64,000 nucleotides of DNA from Desulfocapsa sp. (GTDB taxonomy: Bacteria; Desulfobacterota; Desulfobulbia; Desulfobulbales; Desulfocapsaceae), in the NCBI GenBank assembly GCA_016765495.1, contig JAESPV010000025.1, forward strand, positions 79,021 through 143,020, given 5' to 3'. The translations under genes were made by a program, and so were the position numbers. This document shows positions 8,957-18,055 of this stretch, in pieces (position 1 is the first letter of the stretch; every line of letters begins with the position of its first letter). The notes beneath the pieces were generated by a model, which worked only from the letters and a program-made list of their open reading frames with translations, did no database searches and was not told the DNA's origin.

Positions 8957-10396
8957 TTATTGTGTTATTGAGCTCATCTGTTGATATGATGCAAATGTAT
9001 TGAGTTCACCACTGATAGCAAGGATACCTGCTAATTTGGTAACATATGTATAGGCAGCATGGGAACGCTGAGTTTCGACGGCTGCAACGTAAAGCCTTGC
9101 ATCCACTACGTCCAGCGAAGTTGCCAGGCCTTGATCAAAGGCCTTTCTTCTTAACTCAAGTGTTTTTTCAGCTAGTCTGAGACTTGAGGCCAGGCCGTTA
9201 TATTCTGCTATTGCCTGTATCGCCTGGCGATAATTCTTTTCAACAAGAAGAGACAAATCCTGCCGTGCCTGATTGCGCAGAGCTTTAACCTTGCTGACAA
9301 GGCTTTTGGCTGCCTGGCGTTTTCCACTTCTCCCGGAGCGATCAACCAGCGGGACGCTTATCGCAAGCCCGACAAACCAGTCAGGTTTCAGTTCAGATGC
9401 CAGATTATCTTCCTCGTAGAGGCTGTAATTTCCGAGCAATGCAAGCTCCGGATAGTATTTTCCTGTTTCTGCATTGACGATCCCGGTTGCGATATCCTCT
9501 TTTGCATCAAGTATTACAAGTCCCGGGTATCCGGCAAGGGTTTTTTGTACAAAACCTTCAAGTGGAGGGAGCTGCGGATTGACAAAGAGAGGACTGATCG
9601 GGGTAACCGGTAGCGTCTCTTGAAGTAAACTGTTTAGAGCTGCCCGGGTGATAAGAAGATCATTTTCTGCTTTTTCACGCTCAACAAGAGCCTTATCATA
9701 GGATGCTTCTGCTTGAAGTCGTTCTACTTCGGCAATCTGCCCGTTGTCGACCAGCAGTTGTGCATGTTTCAGGTGGATTGTTAAACTCTCCACTACTTCT
9801 GTTCGTGTATCAAGGAGCTGTTGAACCAGCACAACCGCAAAATAGCGGGCACACAGGGTTTCAAACTGTTCATATACTTTTAATGCTCGTTGTTGTCTGG
9901 CTTCTGCAAGGGATGCCTCGGCAATATCCTGAGCAGCTGTTATTCTGCCACCTGTATAAAGCGGCCACAGAAGACTTAGCGAGCTGCTCTTGATTTCCCG
10001 GTCGCTGAGAGTTGATGTAAGACCATGTTCGATGGCTTCTGCTGAAAACCCGATATTTTGCATAAGAAATCCCAGCTGTGCACCAATCAAATCACCTGCC
10101 GGCATACTTCCAAGAATATCCTGGGGACTGAGTTGAATAGCATCGTCCAGATAGAGAAAGCCGCCATTAAGATTTATCTGAGGAAAATACAAATCTCCAT
10201 AGGCTTGTTGTTGAAATTCCGCATGGTGAATATTTTCCTGTTCAGCCAGCAGAACATTGCTCTTTTCCAACACAGTTTGCCAGGCAGTACTGAAATCAAA
10301 ATCGGCGGCTGTACTTATTGGCGGGTGAATAGAAGAAGTGATCAGGACAAAGAAGACAATAATGCAAGATTTTCGTTGATGAGTTGATGCGGACAT
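8957..10396 (-). CDS. TolC-family outer-membrane efflux protein
   Basis: A 479-residue protein with a signal peptide ending near STA-A-DF. Two related helical repeats contain the family patterns AxLxPLYTGGRI and VSVPLVDRSGRSGKR, with long coiled-coil helices and an ALDVVDA-type segment (TSLDVVDARLYV). It forms the outer-membrane channel for the exporter encoded downstream. AGGAA lies 6-7 nt before the ATG. It is the first gene of the operon, so its promoter should lie in 10397-10547. Confidence 0.9.
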   Translation of the reverse strand: MSASTHQRKSCIIVFFVLITSSIHPPISTAADFDFSTAWQTVLEKSNVLLAEQENIHHAEFQQQAYGDLYFPQINLNGGFLYLDDAIQLSPQDILGSMPAGDLIGAQLGFLMQNIGFSAEAIEHGLTSTLSDREIKSSSLSLLWPLYTGGRITAAQDIAEASLAEARQQRALKVYEQFETLCARYFAVVLVQQLLDTRTEVVESLTIHLKHAQLLVDNGQIAEVERLQAEASYDKALVEREKAENDLLITRAALNSLLQETLPVTPISPLFVNPQLPPLEGFVQKTLAGYPGLVILDAKEDIATGIVNAETGKYYPELALLGNYSLYEEDNLASELKPDWFVGLAISVPLVDRSGRSGKRQAAKSLVSKVKALRNQARQDLSLLVEKNYRQAIQAIAEYNGLASSLRLAEKTLELRRKAFDQGLATSLDVVDARLYVAAVETQRSHAAYTYVTKLAGILAISGELNTFASYQQMSSITQ

Positions 10397-10547
10397 TGAA
10401 TTTCCTGCTTAAAAATAATCTAATAGTGTCGACGCGATAGGGGCTGTGTTACTGTGCACGCACTATACGTTTACCAAAACTACAAGTCAAGACAGAAGGG
10501 AAACTGGGGGCGCAAGGAACGATCAACTTTAACAGATCATCAGATTC

Positions 10548-11441
10548 TTATCGTGCTATGATGTCTGTCAATGCGTTTTCCAATGAGGTGTATTTAAAAT
10601 CGTAACCATGTTTTTGTAATTTCTTGGGAAAAGCTCTTATGCTGGTTAGTAAAAGTTCTTTAGCCATTTCACCGAAAATTATGTTTGCGACAAAAGCCGG
10701 TAAAGGAAAAATTATTGGCCGATTCAATGCTTTTCCCAACGTTTTAGTGAAGACATAATTAGTTACAGGGGTTGGTGCAACCACATTGATTGCTCCAGAC
10801 AGTGTGTCAGTTTTTATGATATGGTTTACTGCTCCAACAACATCGTCAATAGTGACCCAACTGATATATTGTTTCCCATCTCCTATGATACCACCAAAAC
10901 CAATTTTGAAGGGAAATAACATTTTCTGCAATGCACCACCCTTAGAGCTTAGAACCATTCCAAGCCTGATATTGGCAACTCTGATTCCTGCCTGTGGTAA
11001 TTTAGATGTTGCGTTTTCCCATTGAGCACAAACATCACTGAGAAACCCCGTACCTTTGTTACTATTTTCAGATAATTCTTCGTTTCCCCGATTACCATAA
11101 AACCCTATCGCAGAGCTGGACAAAAAAAGTTTAGGTTTATAGGATGTATTTGAAAAATGTTCTGATAATAATTTTGTACCGTTAACTCTGCTGTTTTTTA
11201 TTCGTTCTTTTTTTTGTTGGCTCCATCGACCTTCAGCTATGCTCTCTCCGGCAAAATGGATCACAACATCAATTTCTTGATGTTCGCCTAAATCAATTAT
11301 TCCATTTTCAATATCCCAACATGCTGTTTTCCCAGGTTTTACTCCTCTTTTTAGAGGGACAACCTGATGTCCTTGTTTTGATATTGATTTTTCAACTTCC
11401 TGACCAATTAAGCCTGATGCACCAGAAACTAAAACTTTCAT
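10548..11441 (-). CDS. TIGR01777-family NAD(P)-dependent epimerase (SulA/YfcH-like)
   Basis: A 297-residue short-chain dehydrogenase fold. The N-terminal dinucleotide motif is GASGLIGQEV (residues 7-16). VIHFAGESIAEGRW and SSSAIGFYGNRGNEELSE are diagnostic of the YfcH/TIGR01777 group, and the C-terminal domain (DUF1731-like) starts around residue 245. The physiological substrate is unknown for most members. It stands alone: the exporter operon lies downstream and gene-poor DNA upstream. Confidence 0.85.
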   Translation of the reverse strand: MKVLVSGASGLIGQEVEKSISKQGHQVVPLKRGVKPGKTACWDIENGIIDLGEHQEIDVVIHFAGESIAEGRWSQQKKERIKNSRVNGTKLLSEHFSNTSYKPKLFLSSSAIGFYGNRGNEELSENSNKGTGFLSDVCAQWENATSKLPQAGIRVANIRLGMVLSSKGGALQKMLFPFKIGFGGIIGDGKQYISWVTIDDVVGAVNHIIKTDTLSGAINVVAPTPVTNYVFTKTLGKALNRPIIFPLPAFVANIIFGEMAKELLLTSIRAFPKKLQKHGYDFKYTSLENALTDIIAR

Positions 11442-11919
11442 AATTTCACCCTCAAAATACCTAGATGGTTAAGGAGCCCAATATCCCGTACTACAGGAAA
11501 CAAGCGAAATTACCGCCCCATATGAAACGAATATAATGGTTCTAATTTAACTGAAAACTTGGCCTGGCAACTGCGTTGCTTGTTTTCCTTATGTTGCAAG
11601 TTAAATTATGCTGTGAGTTCTCACCTTATACTTCCCCTCCTGATTGTTTTTATCTGGATTTACTTCTCACTTTTCTTTGTATTTAATTCATATTATTCCA
11701 GCTGTTGTTTTTCGAGCCAAAGTCAGTACGCCGTGCACAGGCACTACTTCTGTTTGTCAGGATGGGTATTGACTCGCCATGCAGTACCGGTTTATGGTCC
11801 AAATTACGATATTTATCCATGAATCTGTAGTGCCTGTTGTTAAATCCTACCTAATCCACTATATATTTGGATAAAAATTCAACTTGTGAGCGTTGGCTGA
11901 CGAAGCTCGGGAATTGCTG
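11442..11919. other. Gene-poor intergenic region
   Basis: 478 nt between the epimerase and the MACPF gene. An 87-codon plus-strand frame (11559-11822) is Cys/Leu/Phe-rich with no ribosome site and is not believed. I see no hairpin or promoter that I can support. Confidence 0.4.
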
Positions 11920-13257
11920 TTACTTCGCCAATATCGTCCAAGTATAGAGCGCATCAGTGGTTGTTAAATATCCTTCTGGTGTCGGCGCAAGATATTGCCC
12001 ATAAGCCTCATTGATAATTTGCACCACATCACCATATCGAATCTGCGGACCAGATGCTGGCACCACCCGTTTAATTATCCAATTAGTCTTCGCTTCATAC
12101 CCTTTTGTTATCCAATAATACAGTTCATGCTTATTGCCAAAGGCGCCTAGGTACACATAATCAGCCCATGAACCACCAAATTTTTCGACTGTTTTAATCT
12201 TTACATTGTGCCCCGTTTCAAGCGATTCTTTACCGCTATCTAATTGAAGCGTCTGTCCAATACTGGCAATAGTCGGATAATAATAACTCTCATTCCAGAC
12301 ATGAGGTGCTTTTCCAAAATAGCGTCCATCTTCAGCTTTAAGTCGGAACGTTCCTGTTTTTGCAATACCCTTGGGTTCACCCTCTTTTAGAACATCATCG
12401 GTATGTTCTTTCATATAAACTTCCCAAGCAGTTGTTAACACTGCTCGTCTATCAGCATCATCAACCAACTCATAGAGTGGCACCATGCCTTTGTCTGCAA
12501 TATCTGAAATCGACATAAAATCAGGCACACTTGCTGCCCATGCACTGTAGCTTGCCGCAGGTTCCCCAGTACCATCTTGAACATTGGCGGCTTTGGCGGG
12601 ATCGCCACCTTTTACAATAATCCGTTTATTTCTACTGACTATCTCAACGTCATCTTCAGCTACCGTTCCCGCCGATGCTGAACCTTTGACGATTTCAAGA
12701 TAAGAGGCATCCACAGTCGCCTGCAAATTGAATGTTTCTGTAACCTTGGAACGATCGGCAAAACTACTGAACCCTATCCGGCCACCAATATAAATTGATT
12801 TAAGATAATGCGTGCCGTATTTATCAAATAAAACATTAGGCTCCAATGCCATTAGATCCTGTGCCACTTCTTTTTTTAATGGCGCATCATCAAGAACGGT
12901 AAGGCGATAGTAGGTTTGTGCAATATTTGCTGTAGCAAAACTATGTGCACGATTGGTCAATATCGATTTACTGAATGTTGAGGTGATCTCACCAGAAAAA
13001 CCATCGTATACACCAGAGACTGAAGCTTTAGCAAAAAACTCTTCGAAAAATTCTGTTTTGTTTTCACCACTAGAAAAACGACCTTCCCACTTCGGTGCGG
13101 ATTGAATATCGACAAATTGTTCACCGTTCAAATCGAACAGAGCAAAAGTACAACTATCTGGATCAGCATAGTTCTGATACCCTTTATAGCCCTTCCCTAG
13201 AAATTCATTAATCCCTTTGGTAACTTGTTCTACATGGACATAATCATACGTTTTCAT
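11920..13257 (-). CDS. MACPF-domain pore-forming-type protein with C-terminal trefoil-like domain
   Basis: A 445-residue protein. Residues 147-159 read YGTHYLKSIYIGG, the MACPF signature (Y-G-T-H-Y, then G-G). This is followed by VP-LYELVDD and AWEVYMKEH, the usual end of the fold. From about residue 302 a separate beta-rich region has repeats such as GTFRLKAEDGRYFGKAP and YGQYLAPTPEGYLTT, resembling a beta-trefoil (MIR/fascin/ricin type) and possibly binding sugars or membranes. No signal peptide is visible. MACPF proteins oligomerise into pores; bacterial examples include Plu1415-type proteins and Bacteroides antagonism toxins. AGGAG lies 9 nt before the ATG. No immunity or secretion gene is adjacent. 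Confidence 0.85.
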   Translation of the reverse strand: MKTYDYVHVEQVTKGINEFLGKGYKGYQNYADPDSCTFALFDLNGEQFVDIQSAPKWEGRFSSGENKTEFFEEFFAKASVSGVYDGFSGEITSTFSKSILTNRAHSFATANIAQTYYRLTVLDDAPLKKEVAQDLMALEPNVLFDKYGTHYLKSIYIGGRIGFSSFADRSKVTETFNLQATVDASYLEIVKGSASAGTVAEDDVEIVSRNKRIIVKGGDPAKAANVQDGTGEPAASYSAWAASVPDFMSISDIADKGMVPLYELVDDADRRAVLTTAWEVYMKEHTDDVLKEGEPKGIAKTGTFRLKAEDGRYFGKAPHVWNESYYYPTIASIGQTLQLDSGKESLETGHNVKIKTVEKFGGSWADYVYLGAFGNKHELYYWITKGYEAKTNWIIKRVVPASGPQIRYGDVVQIINEAYGQYLAPTPEGYLTTTDALYTWTILAK

Positions 13258-13337
13258 TTCTTATATCTCCTGTAATTTTCTTTTGTTACACTGTACTCTT
13301 AATGCTCTGCTTATACACCCACCCATCGTAAGAGATC

Positions 13338-13664
13338 ATGACTGTTAATAGTTTACAACCATTGAAGGTTGTCTGTCGAACTCTACTGGCAAGTAAATGC
13401 AGCAACTACGGGATTCGATTTTTTGCTGTGCCGGAGTTGGTACCGGAGACAGTGTTATTGCTGGGCAGACAGCAAAAGGGTATTGCATCTTTTTTTGATT
13501 CTGCGCAGCAGATAGGCAGGGAATTGCATGAGATGGAGTTTTTGGATGCTTTTCAAACAGAGATCAGTACCGCTATGCCCCGGAAACACGAAAGCGACAT
13601 CGTTTGGTTTTGCGCGGCATTTTGGAGCTTTTCCCCTACCGGCTCAAGATACTTTGAAGATTAA
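13338..13664 (+). pseudogene. Possible decayed gene of unknown function
   Basis: A 108-codon frame whose middle (ETVLLLGRQQKGIASFFDS, then IGRELHEMEFLDAF) has the composition of a real protein. There is no ribosome site before its ATG. Near 13590 the other two plus frames also become coding-like (RYAPETRKRHRLVLRG in one, PLPAQDTLKIKGVEQSS running to 13704 in the other), consistent with frameshifts. The family is not recognised. The DNA around it (13258-13779) holds nothing else I can name. Confidence 0.25.
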
Positions 13665-13779
13665 AGGTGTAGAGCAATCCTCACTTTACAAACATTACGA
13701 ATGATTTTAGCTGTTGCTATTCCAATAATAAAAAGTTCGAGACCCTTTGACATAACAATGGAAGTCATACCTGGCCCGT

Positions 13780-14394
13780 TCAACCTTTACAGAATTCCTG
13801 TTGGCCAAGAATCAGAGTCACAGCTTCTAAGAGATCTTCAGCTTTGAAATCCGGCTGAATCGTCTGCTGTGGGCCAATATATTGTTCATCTCCTCTTCCA
13901 TAGCCCGTTCTGACAAGAATCGATCTTGCTCCACAATTCGCAGCTGTCTTAATATCTGACCACCTGTCTCCAATCATATAGGAACGTTTTGGGTCAAGCC
14001 CCATCTCCTCTGATGCTTTCAGCACGAGACCGGGTTTAGGTTTACGGCAGTTACACACAGCACGGAAATGTTCTTCCTTGGCTTCCGGGTGATGTGGACA
14101 GTAATAAATTCCATCCACATGAGCCCCCGCTTCGGCAAGCTGCCTATTCATCTTTTCATGAACAGCTGTCAGAAGTTCTTCGGGGAAATACCCTCTTGCA
14201 AGACCGGACTGATTACTTATAACTACAACAGGGATATCGGCATCATTCAATTTTTTTATAGCTTCCGCTGCCCCGGGAAGGAGCTGAAACCGACAAGTGT
14301 GATTAATATAGCCCATCTGCTCATTGATGGTCCCGTCACGATCAAGAAACACTGCCGGCTCACCACTGTTGCTATCCTGTTTTATATCGCTCAT
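13780..14394 (-). CDS. gmhB: D-glycero-beta-D-manno-heptose-1,7-bisphosphate 7-phosphatase
   Basis: 204 residues of the HAD superfamily. Motif I is FLDRDGTIN (residues 17-25), followed by VVISNQSGLARGYF, a zinc-binding set (YYCPHHPE ... VCNCRKPKPG) and motif IV GDRWSDI. This set is diagnostic of GmhB, which removes the 7-phosphate in ADP-heptose synthesis for LPS. It lies 8 nt after waaF, which uses ADP-heptose, so the two form a functional operon. Confidence 0.93.
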   Translation of the reverse strand: MSDIKQDSNSGEPAVFLDRDGTINEQMGYINHTCRFQLLPGAAEAIKKLNDADIPVVVISNQSGLARGYFPEELLTAVHEKMNRQLAEAGAHVDGIYYCPHHPEAKEEHFRAVCNCRKPKPGLVLKASEEMGLDPKRSYMIGDRWSDIKTAANCGARSILVRTGYGRGDEQYIGPQQTIQPDFKAEDLLEAVTLILGQQEFCKG

Positions 14395-14402
14395 AATTTT
14401 AT

Positions 14403-15575
14403 TTAGGAATTTCCAATTGGATTTGTTGGTAGCATTTTGACAAGTTTCTCATAAACATCCATGGAAGTGATTGTTTCAAGACACTTTAAATGTCCCTTTG
14501 GACAGTGCGTTTGCATGCATGGGCTGCATTCCATTTCACGTCTTATAATTTCTGCTTTCTGGAAATAAGGCCCGGTTGCAATATGGTCGGTTGAACCAAA
14601 AATCGCTATACTTGGAACATTAAGGCCTGCTGCGACATGCATAAGTCCTGAATCATTTGTGACAAAGGCATCACAACATTTAATAAGGGCCATGGCCTGT
14701 TGTAAATCAGTTTTCCCTGTCATATCCTGAACATGATAGGGGGTTCGAACAGAAAATTCTTTAATCGCCTGAGCAGTTTCAGTATCGGCATCGGTTCCAA
14801 ATACCATAATGGCACAACCTGTCTCTCCATAATTATTGGAGATAATAGCTGCCAGCTGTGCAAATTTTTCTACAGGCCACCGTTTGGCGGGACCAAAAGC
14901 AGCGCCTGGATTAAAACCAATCACAGGAATTGAAGCATCAGCTGTTTCCAATGTTTTCAATTTTGCAAGGGATGGCAGTTCCTTACCCTGCTGCAGATCT
15001 TCATTCGAGAATGGACTTTGAAATTTAAAACCTTTCACAACCCCTTGTGCCCACAGCAAAAGATCTTCTGGAAGAGGCAAGCGAAGATGATCAGGACCTG
15101 GAGTGAGGCCAAGGCCTCTCAACATGTCCTGATAATAGTGAACCTGATGTTTTTTTCTTGTCTCATCACTGATATTTACGCCATGACTAAGCAGTACCCC
15201 CCTGCCATCACGTTTATATCCTGCTCGTATGGGAATAGCCGCCATCTTCGCAATAATAGCTGCTTCAATAGCATTTTGCAGAAGAATTGCAGCATCAAAT
15301 TTTTCTTTCTTTAATGCTTTGGCAAGATTTATCGGGCCTTTCACTTTTCCCTGGTAAAGCGTTTTTTTGTCATAAACAAAAATTTTATCCACATCGGGGC
15401 TAAGACTAAAAATATCAGCAACCCATGGTACTGCAAGCATGGTTATTTCGGCTTCGGGAAAGTTCTTTCTGATAGTGTGTACTGCAGGAGTGGTCATAAC
15501 TGCATCACCAATCCAATTAGTCGCACGAACCAGAATTTTTTTGGGATTCAACTCTTTTATAGTCTTGGGAGACAT
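14403..15575 (-). CDS. waaF: ADP-heptose:LPS heptosyltransferase II
   Basis: 390 residues from ATG 15575, with GAGGG about 9 nt upstream; a TTG at 15584 is the alternative. A GT9 glycosyltransferase: ILVRATNWIGDAVMTTPAV near the start is the WaaF acceptor-side motif. The C-terminal ADP-heptose-binding half carries FNPGAAFGPAKRWP, TNDSGLMHVAAG and IFGSTD. It adds the second heptose to the LPS inner core on the cytoplasmic face of the inner membrane. It is followed by gmhB and preceded by the YcaO-TPR gene. Confidence 0.92.
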   Translation of the reverse strand: MSPKTIKELNPKKILVRATNWIGDAVMTTPAVHTIRKNFPEAEITMLAVPWVADIFSLSPDVDKIFVYDKKTLYQGKVKGPINLAKALKKEKFDAAILLQNAIEAAIIAKMAAIPIRAGYKRDGRGVLLSHGVNISDETRKKHQVHYYQDMLRGLGLTPGPDHLRLPLPEDLLLWAQGVVKGFKFQSPFSNEDLQQGKELPSLAKLKTLETADASIPVIGFNPGAAFGPAKRWPVEKFAQLAAIISNNYGETGCAIMVFGTDADTETAQAIKEFSVRTPYHVQDMTGKTDLQQAMALIKCCDAFVTNDSGLMHVAAGLNVPSIAIFGSTDHIATGPYFQKAEIIRREMECSPCMQTHCPKGHLKCLETITSMDVYEKLVKMLPTNPIGNS

Positions 15576-15614
15576 AGCAAACAACCCTCTACAGCTATAG
15601 GCAGGATGCCTTCA

Positions 15615-17360
15615 TTATTCAGCAACGAGTTCGTCCAGTTGCTGCTGAGCAAACTTTATTTCCGGGTCAAGAGAAAGAGCCAGAGAAAAAAAGTGTACAG
15701 CCTCCTCGTCATTACCAAGTCTGCGATGATTAACACCAAGATTGGCATAATCCATTGCAGACGAGGGATTAAGCTCTACTGCACGTTCAAAGCACTGAAC
15801 AGCCTTGGCATACTCACCCTTCTTAAAAAAACATACTCCCTTCATATTATAAATATCCGGACGTTCTTCATCTGCCTGCAAACCTTTTTCAAGGACTAAC
15901 AGGGCATCATCGTACTGCTCAAGATCTTTGTAACTATTTCCCATGTAGGAATATATATATGGCAGATCTTCCTGCTCAGGGTTGAGCTGCAGGGCTTGTT
16001 CAAAATGGATAAGTGCCCGGTTGGCATATCCCAGGTTATATAAATTACGCCCACGATAGAAAGCGAGATAATAAGCATCTGGTATCAACCCTTCAAGTCT
16101 TGCAAGCTTTTCTTCAAGAAGTGACGGATCCTTTTCTCTTTCGACCAGAAGTTTAGAAGCAAACAACCCCACATCATGAATCATTGACCGTTCACGAAAA
16201 TGCGCTCCTGGAACTATTGTATAGATTGCCGGGATTTGTAATTCAGGATGCGTAACATCCAGCATAAAAGTATCCATTCCACGCTCTTTAAGAGCCTCTA
16301 CGCAGTTTTCAACTTCCACACGAATATTAGCATCGCCAATATTTTCTATATCCTGCATCTTTATGCTGAGACCACTTTCAACAACATGGTCAACCTCATC
16401 CATCAATAAAGGTTTAGGAAGCCCGGAGGCTACATAATTAGAGCCACTGTTGAAATCCCCTGCCAGCTGAGCAACTTCTGTTACAGCACGTATTAATGCT
16501 TTTTCCGGATCAGGAGTGGTTCCTGCGGTATATACAATTTCACTTTTCTCTGGAAAAGTTGAACGATCAATGGCCAGTGCTGCTATGGTACAAATACCAG
16601 TATCAAGACTAAAATCATTCAAATAAAGATCAATCCCATTCTCTTTAAATATTGAGAGGAGTTTTCTGGAAACCGGATCACTGACACTGGAATGGTCGAT
16701 AAGTGGTGTTTTCATTTTATCATGACTAACAAGTGCGCAGACATGACGCTCAACAATCTCGCAAATACCCTGTAATGCGGCTTCTTCATAGGAGTTACCG
16801 GCAGATGGGCCATTAAATTCATTAATGGCAAAAAACCAGGAAAAAGGCATCAGAACATCTTTATTATCGGTAAGCCTGGTGGCCCATGTCCATTGCATGG
16901 GAATGCCGCGTAAAACATCTTCTATAAATTCGATATCATGATTTTCATCGTGAACTGATTGTAAAAGATATTTTTGATCAAGTACCGGATAGCCCTGATC
17001 GCGCATCTCCAGGTAATCACCAACCAGAAAATTATCTGGGTTGTTTTTAAAGGTAAAAAAAGAAAAACGTTCTCCAAGCTCCATACAGGCTGAAGCCTGT
17101 GCCTGTATGGCAGAGGCCCCCTTGCCCATCTGTTTTTTGGTTCCCGTCATGGCTTTTGCATCTTCGCCGCAAACAGAAAAATAAACAGGGATACCAAGGC
17201 GCCCGTTATCAATACGTTTCACTTCTTTTAAAATATCAAGATCCAGATTTTCAATTTTTTCTTTAAATCTGGCCACTGTTTCATCGGGACTTATGGCTTT
17301 GTCCTGATCTGTTGTATATGTCTTCATACAGTCCTGAAGACGAATCGTTCTCTTTTTCAT
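15615..17360 (-). CDS. YcaO-domain protein with C-terminal TPR repeats
   Basis: 581 residues from ATG 17360; an ATG at 17327 with AGGA 4 nt upstream is equally plausible. Residues 1-400 are a YcaO fold: the ATP-binding signature GKGASAIQAQASACMELGER near residue 80, then EAALQGICEIVERHVCALV and RAVTEVAQLAGDF. From about residue 430 there are three or more TPR units (YIYSYMGNSYKDLEQYDDAL, KGVCFFKKGEYAKAVQCF, ANLGVNHRRLGNDEEAVHFF). YcaO enzymes use ATP to activate backbone amides (azoline, thioamide) or assist RimO on ribosomal protein S12. No RiPP precursor or TfuA gene is adjacent, so the substrate is unknown. Confidence 0.88.
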   Translation of the reverse strand: MKKRTIRLQDCMKTYTTDQDKAISPDETVARFKEKIENLDLDILKEVKRIDNGRLGIPVYFSVCGEDAKAMTGTKKQMGKGASAIQAQASACMELGERFSFFTFKNNPDNFLVGDYLEMRDQGYPVLDQKYLLQSVHDENHDIEFIEDVLRGIPMQWTWATRLTDNKDVLMPFSWFFAINEFNGPSAGNSYEEAALQGICEIVERHVCALVSHDKMKTPLIDHSSVSDPVSRKLLSIFKENGIDLYLNDFSLDTGICTIAALAIDRSTFPEKSEIVYTAGTTPDPEKALIRAVTEVAQLAGDFNSGSNYVASGLPKPLLMDEVDHVVESGLSIKMQDIENIGDANIRVEVENCVEALKERGMDTFMLDVTHPELQIPAIYTIVPGAHFRERSMIHDVGLFASKLLVEREKDPSLLEEKLARLEGLIPDAYYLAFYRGRNLYNLGYANRALIHFEQALQLNPEQEDLPYIYSYMGNSYKDLEQYDDALLVLEKGLQADEERPDIYNMKGVCFFKKGEYAKAVQCFERAVELNPSSAMDYANLGVNHRRLGNDEEAVHFFSLALSLDPEIKFAQQQLDELVAE

Positions 17361-17403
17361 CAAATATAGCCTGTTTTATTGTATTAATGTGTGTGTGCGT
17401 AGA

Positions 17404-17490
17404 ACATGACGCCTTGCGGGCAGAAGGTATTCGGCATTCGGGAACCGACAGAGGAACAATTTCCACATACGATTTTATTTTCAGATACAT
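17404..17490 (+). repeat. Dispersed intergenic repeat, copy R1
   Basis: Core GACGCCTTGCGGGCAGAAGG at 17408-17427, two heptamers (TATTCGG at 17429-17435, CATTCGG at 17436-17442), then GAGGAACAATTTCCACAT at 17451-17468 and a TTTTCAGATAC-like end. It has the same order of parts as R6. It lies in the gap upstream of the YcaO gene, between that gene and tsaE. Confidence 0.6.
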
Positions 17491-17581
17491 AACATAAAGA
17501 ATGGCTCCAATAAAAATCTCCAAGGATGCACACTATACAGAGATTGAATGGCTTTTGCAAAGACAGGAACCAGGGAACAGA

Positions 17582-18055
17582 TTAAGCTTTTAAGTAAGAA
17601 GACAAACGTTCCTCCCAGGATCCCTGGCCGAAATCAAATTCAATCTTTCTTGCTAAATCATTTTCAATGGTCAGTTTCAACAACAAACGAAAATCAGGGA
17701 TAAGAGAACCCGCCCTTTCAGACCATTCGATTACCGTTAGCCCGGAAAGATAAAAGAATTCCTCAAAACCAAGATCTTCAACCTCCGTTTCATCAGACAA
17801 ACGATAAAAATCCATATGATACAAAGGCATTCTTCCTGGATATTCCTGCAGGATTGAAAAAGTTGGACTGGTTACATAGCAGGAATCAGGAACTTCCAGG
17901 CCTTTGGCTACCTCCTGAGTCAATGTAGTCTTGCCTGCGCCAAGATCCCCACTCAAACAGATCACATCTCCCGGCAGAGCAAGGTATGCAAGATAGCGGC
18001 CAAATGAACTGGTTTCTTCCAGATTTTCAAGTATTATGGTGGCGGCTGTTTTCAA
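17582..18055 (-). CDS. tsaE: tRNA threonylcarbamoyladenosine biosynthesis ATPase TsaE
   Basis: 157 residues with Walker A GDLGAGKTTLTQEVAKGL (about residue 36), then SPTFSILQEYPG, YHMDFYRLSD, LGFEEFF and VIEWSERAG, all classical TsaE/YjeE features. It works with TsaB and TsaD in t6A37 formation on tRNA. Its ATG overlaps the stop of the upstream REC-PAS-kinase gene by 4 nt. Confidence 0.95.
   Translation of the reverse strand: MKTAATIILENLEETSSFGRYLAYLALPGDVICLSGDLGAGKTTLTQEVAKGLEVPDSCYVTSPTFSILQEYPGRMPLYHMDFYRLSDETEVEDLGFEEFFYLSGLTVIEWSERAGSLIPDFRLLLKLTIENDLARKIEFDFGQGSWEERLSSYLKA

Noticed and set aside
11559-11822. 87-codon plus-strand frame
   Set aside because: No ribosome site, odd Cys/Phe-rich composition and no recognisable motif.
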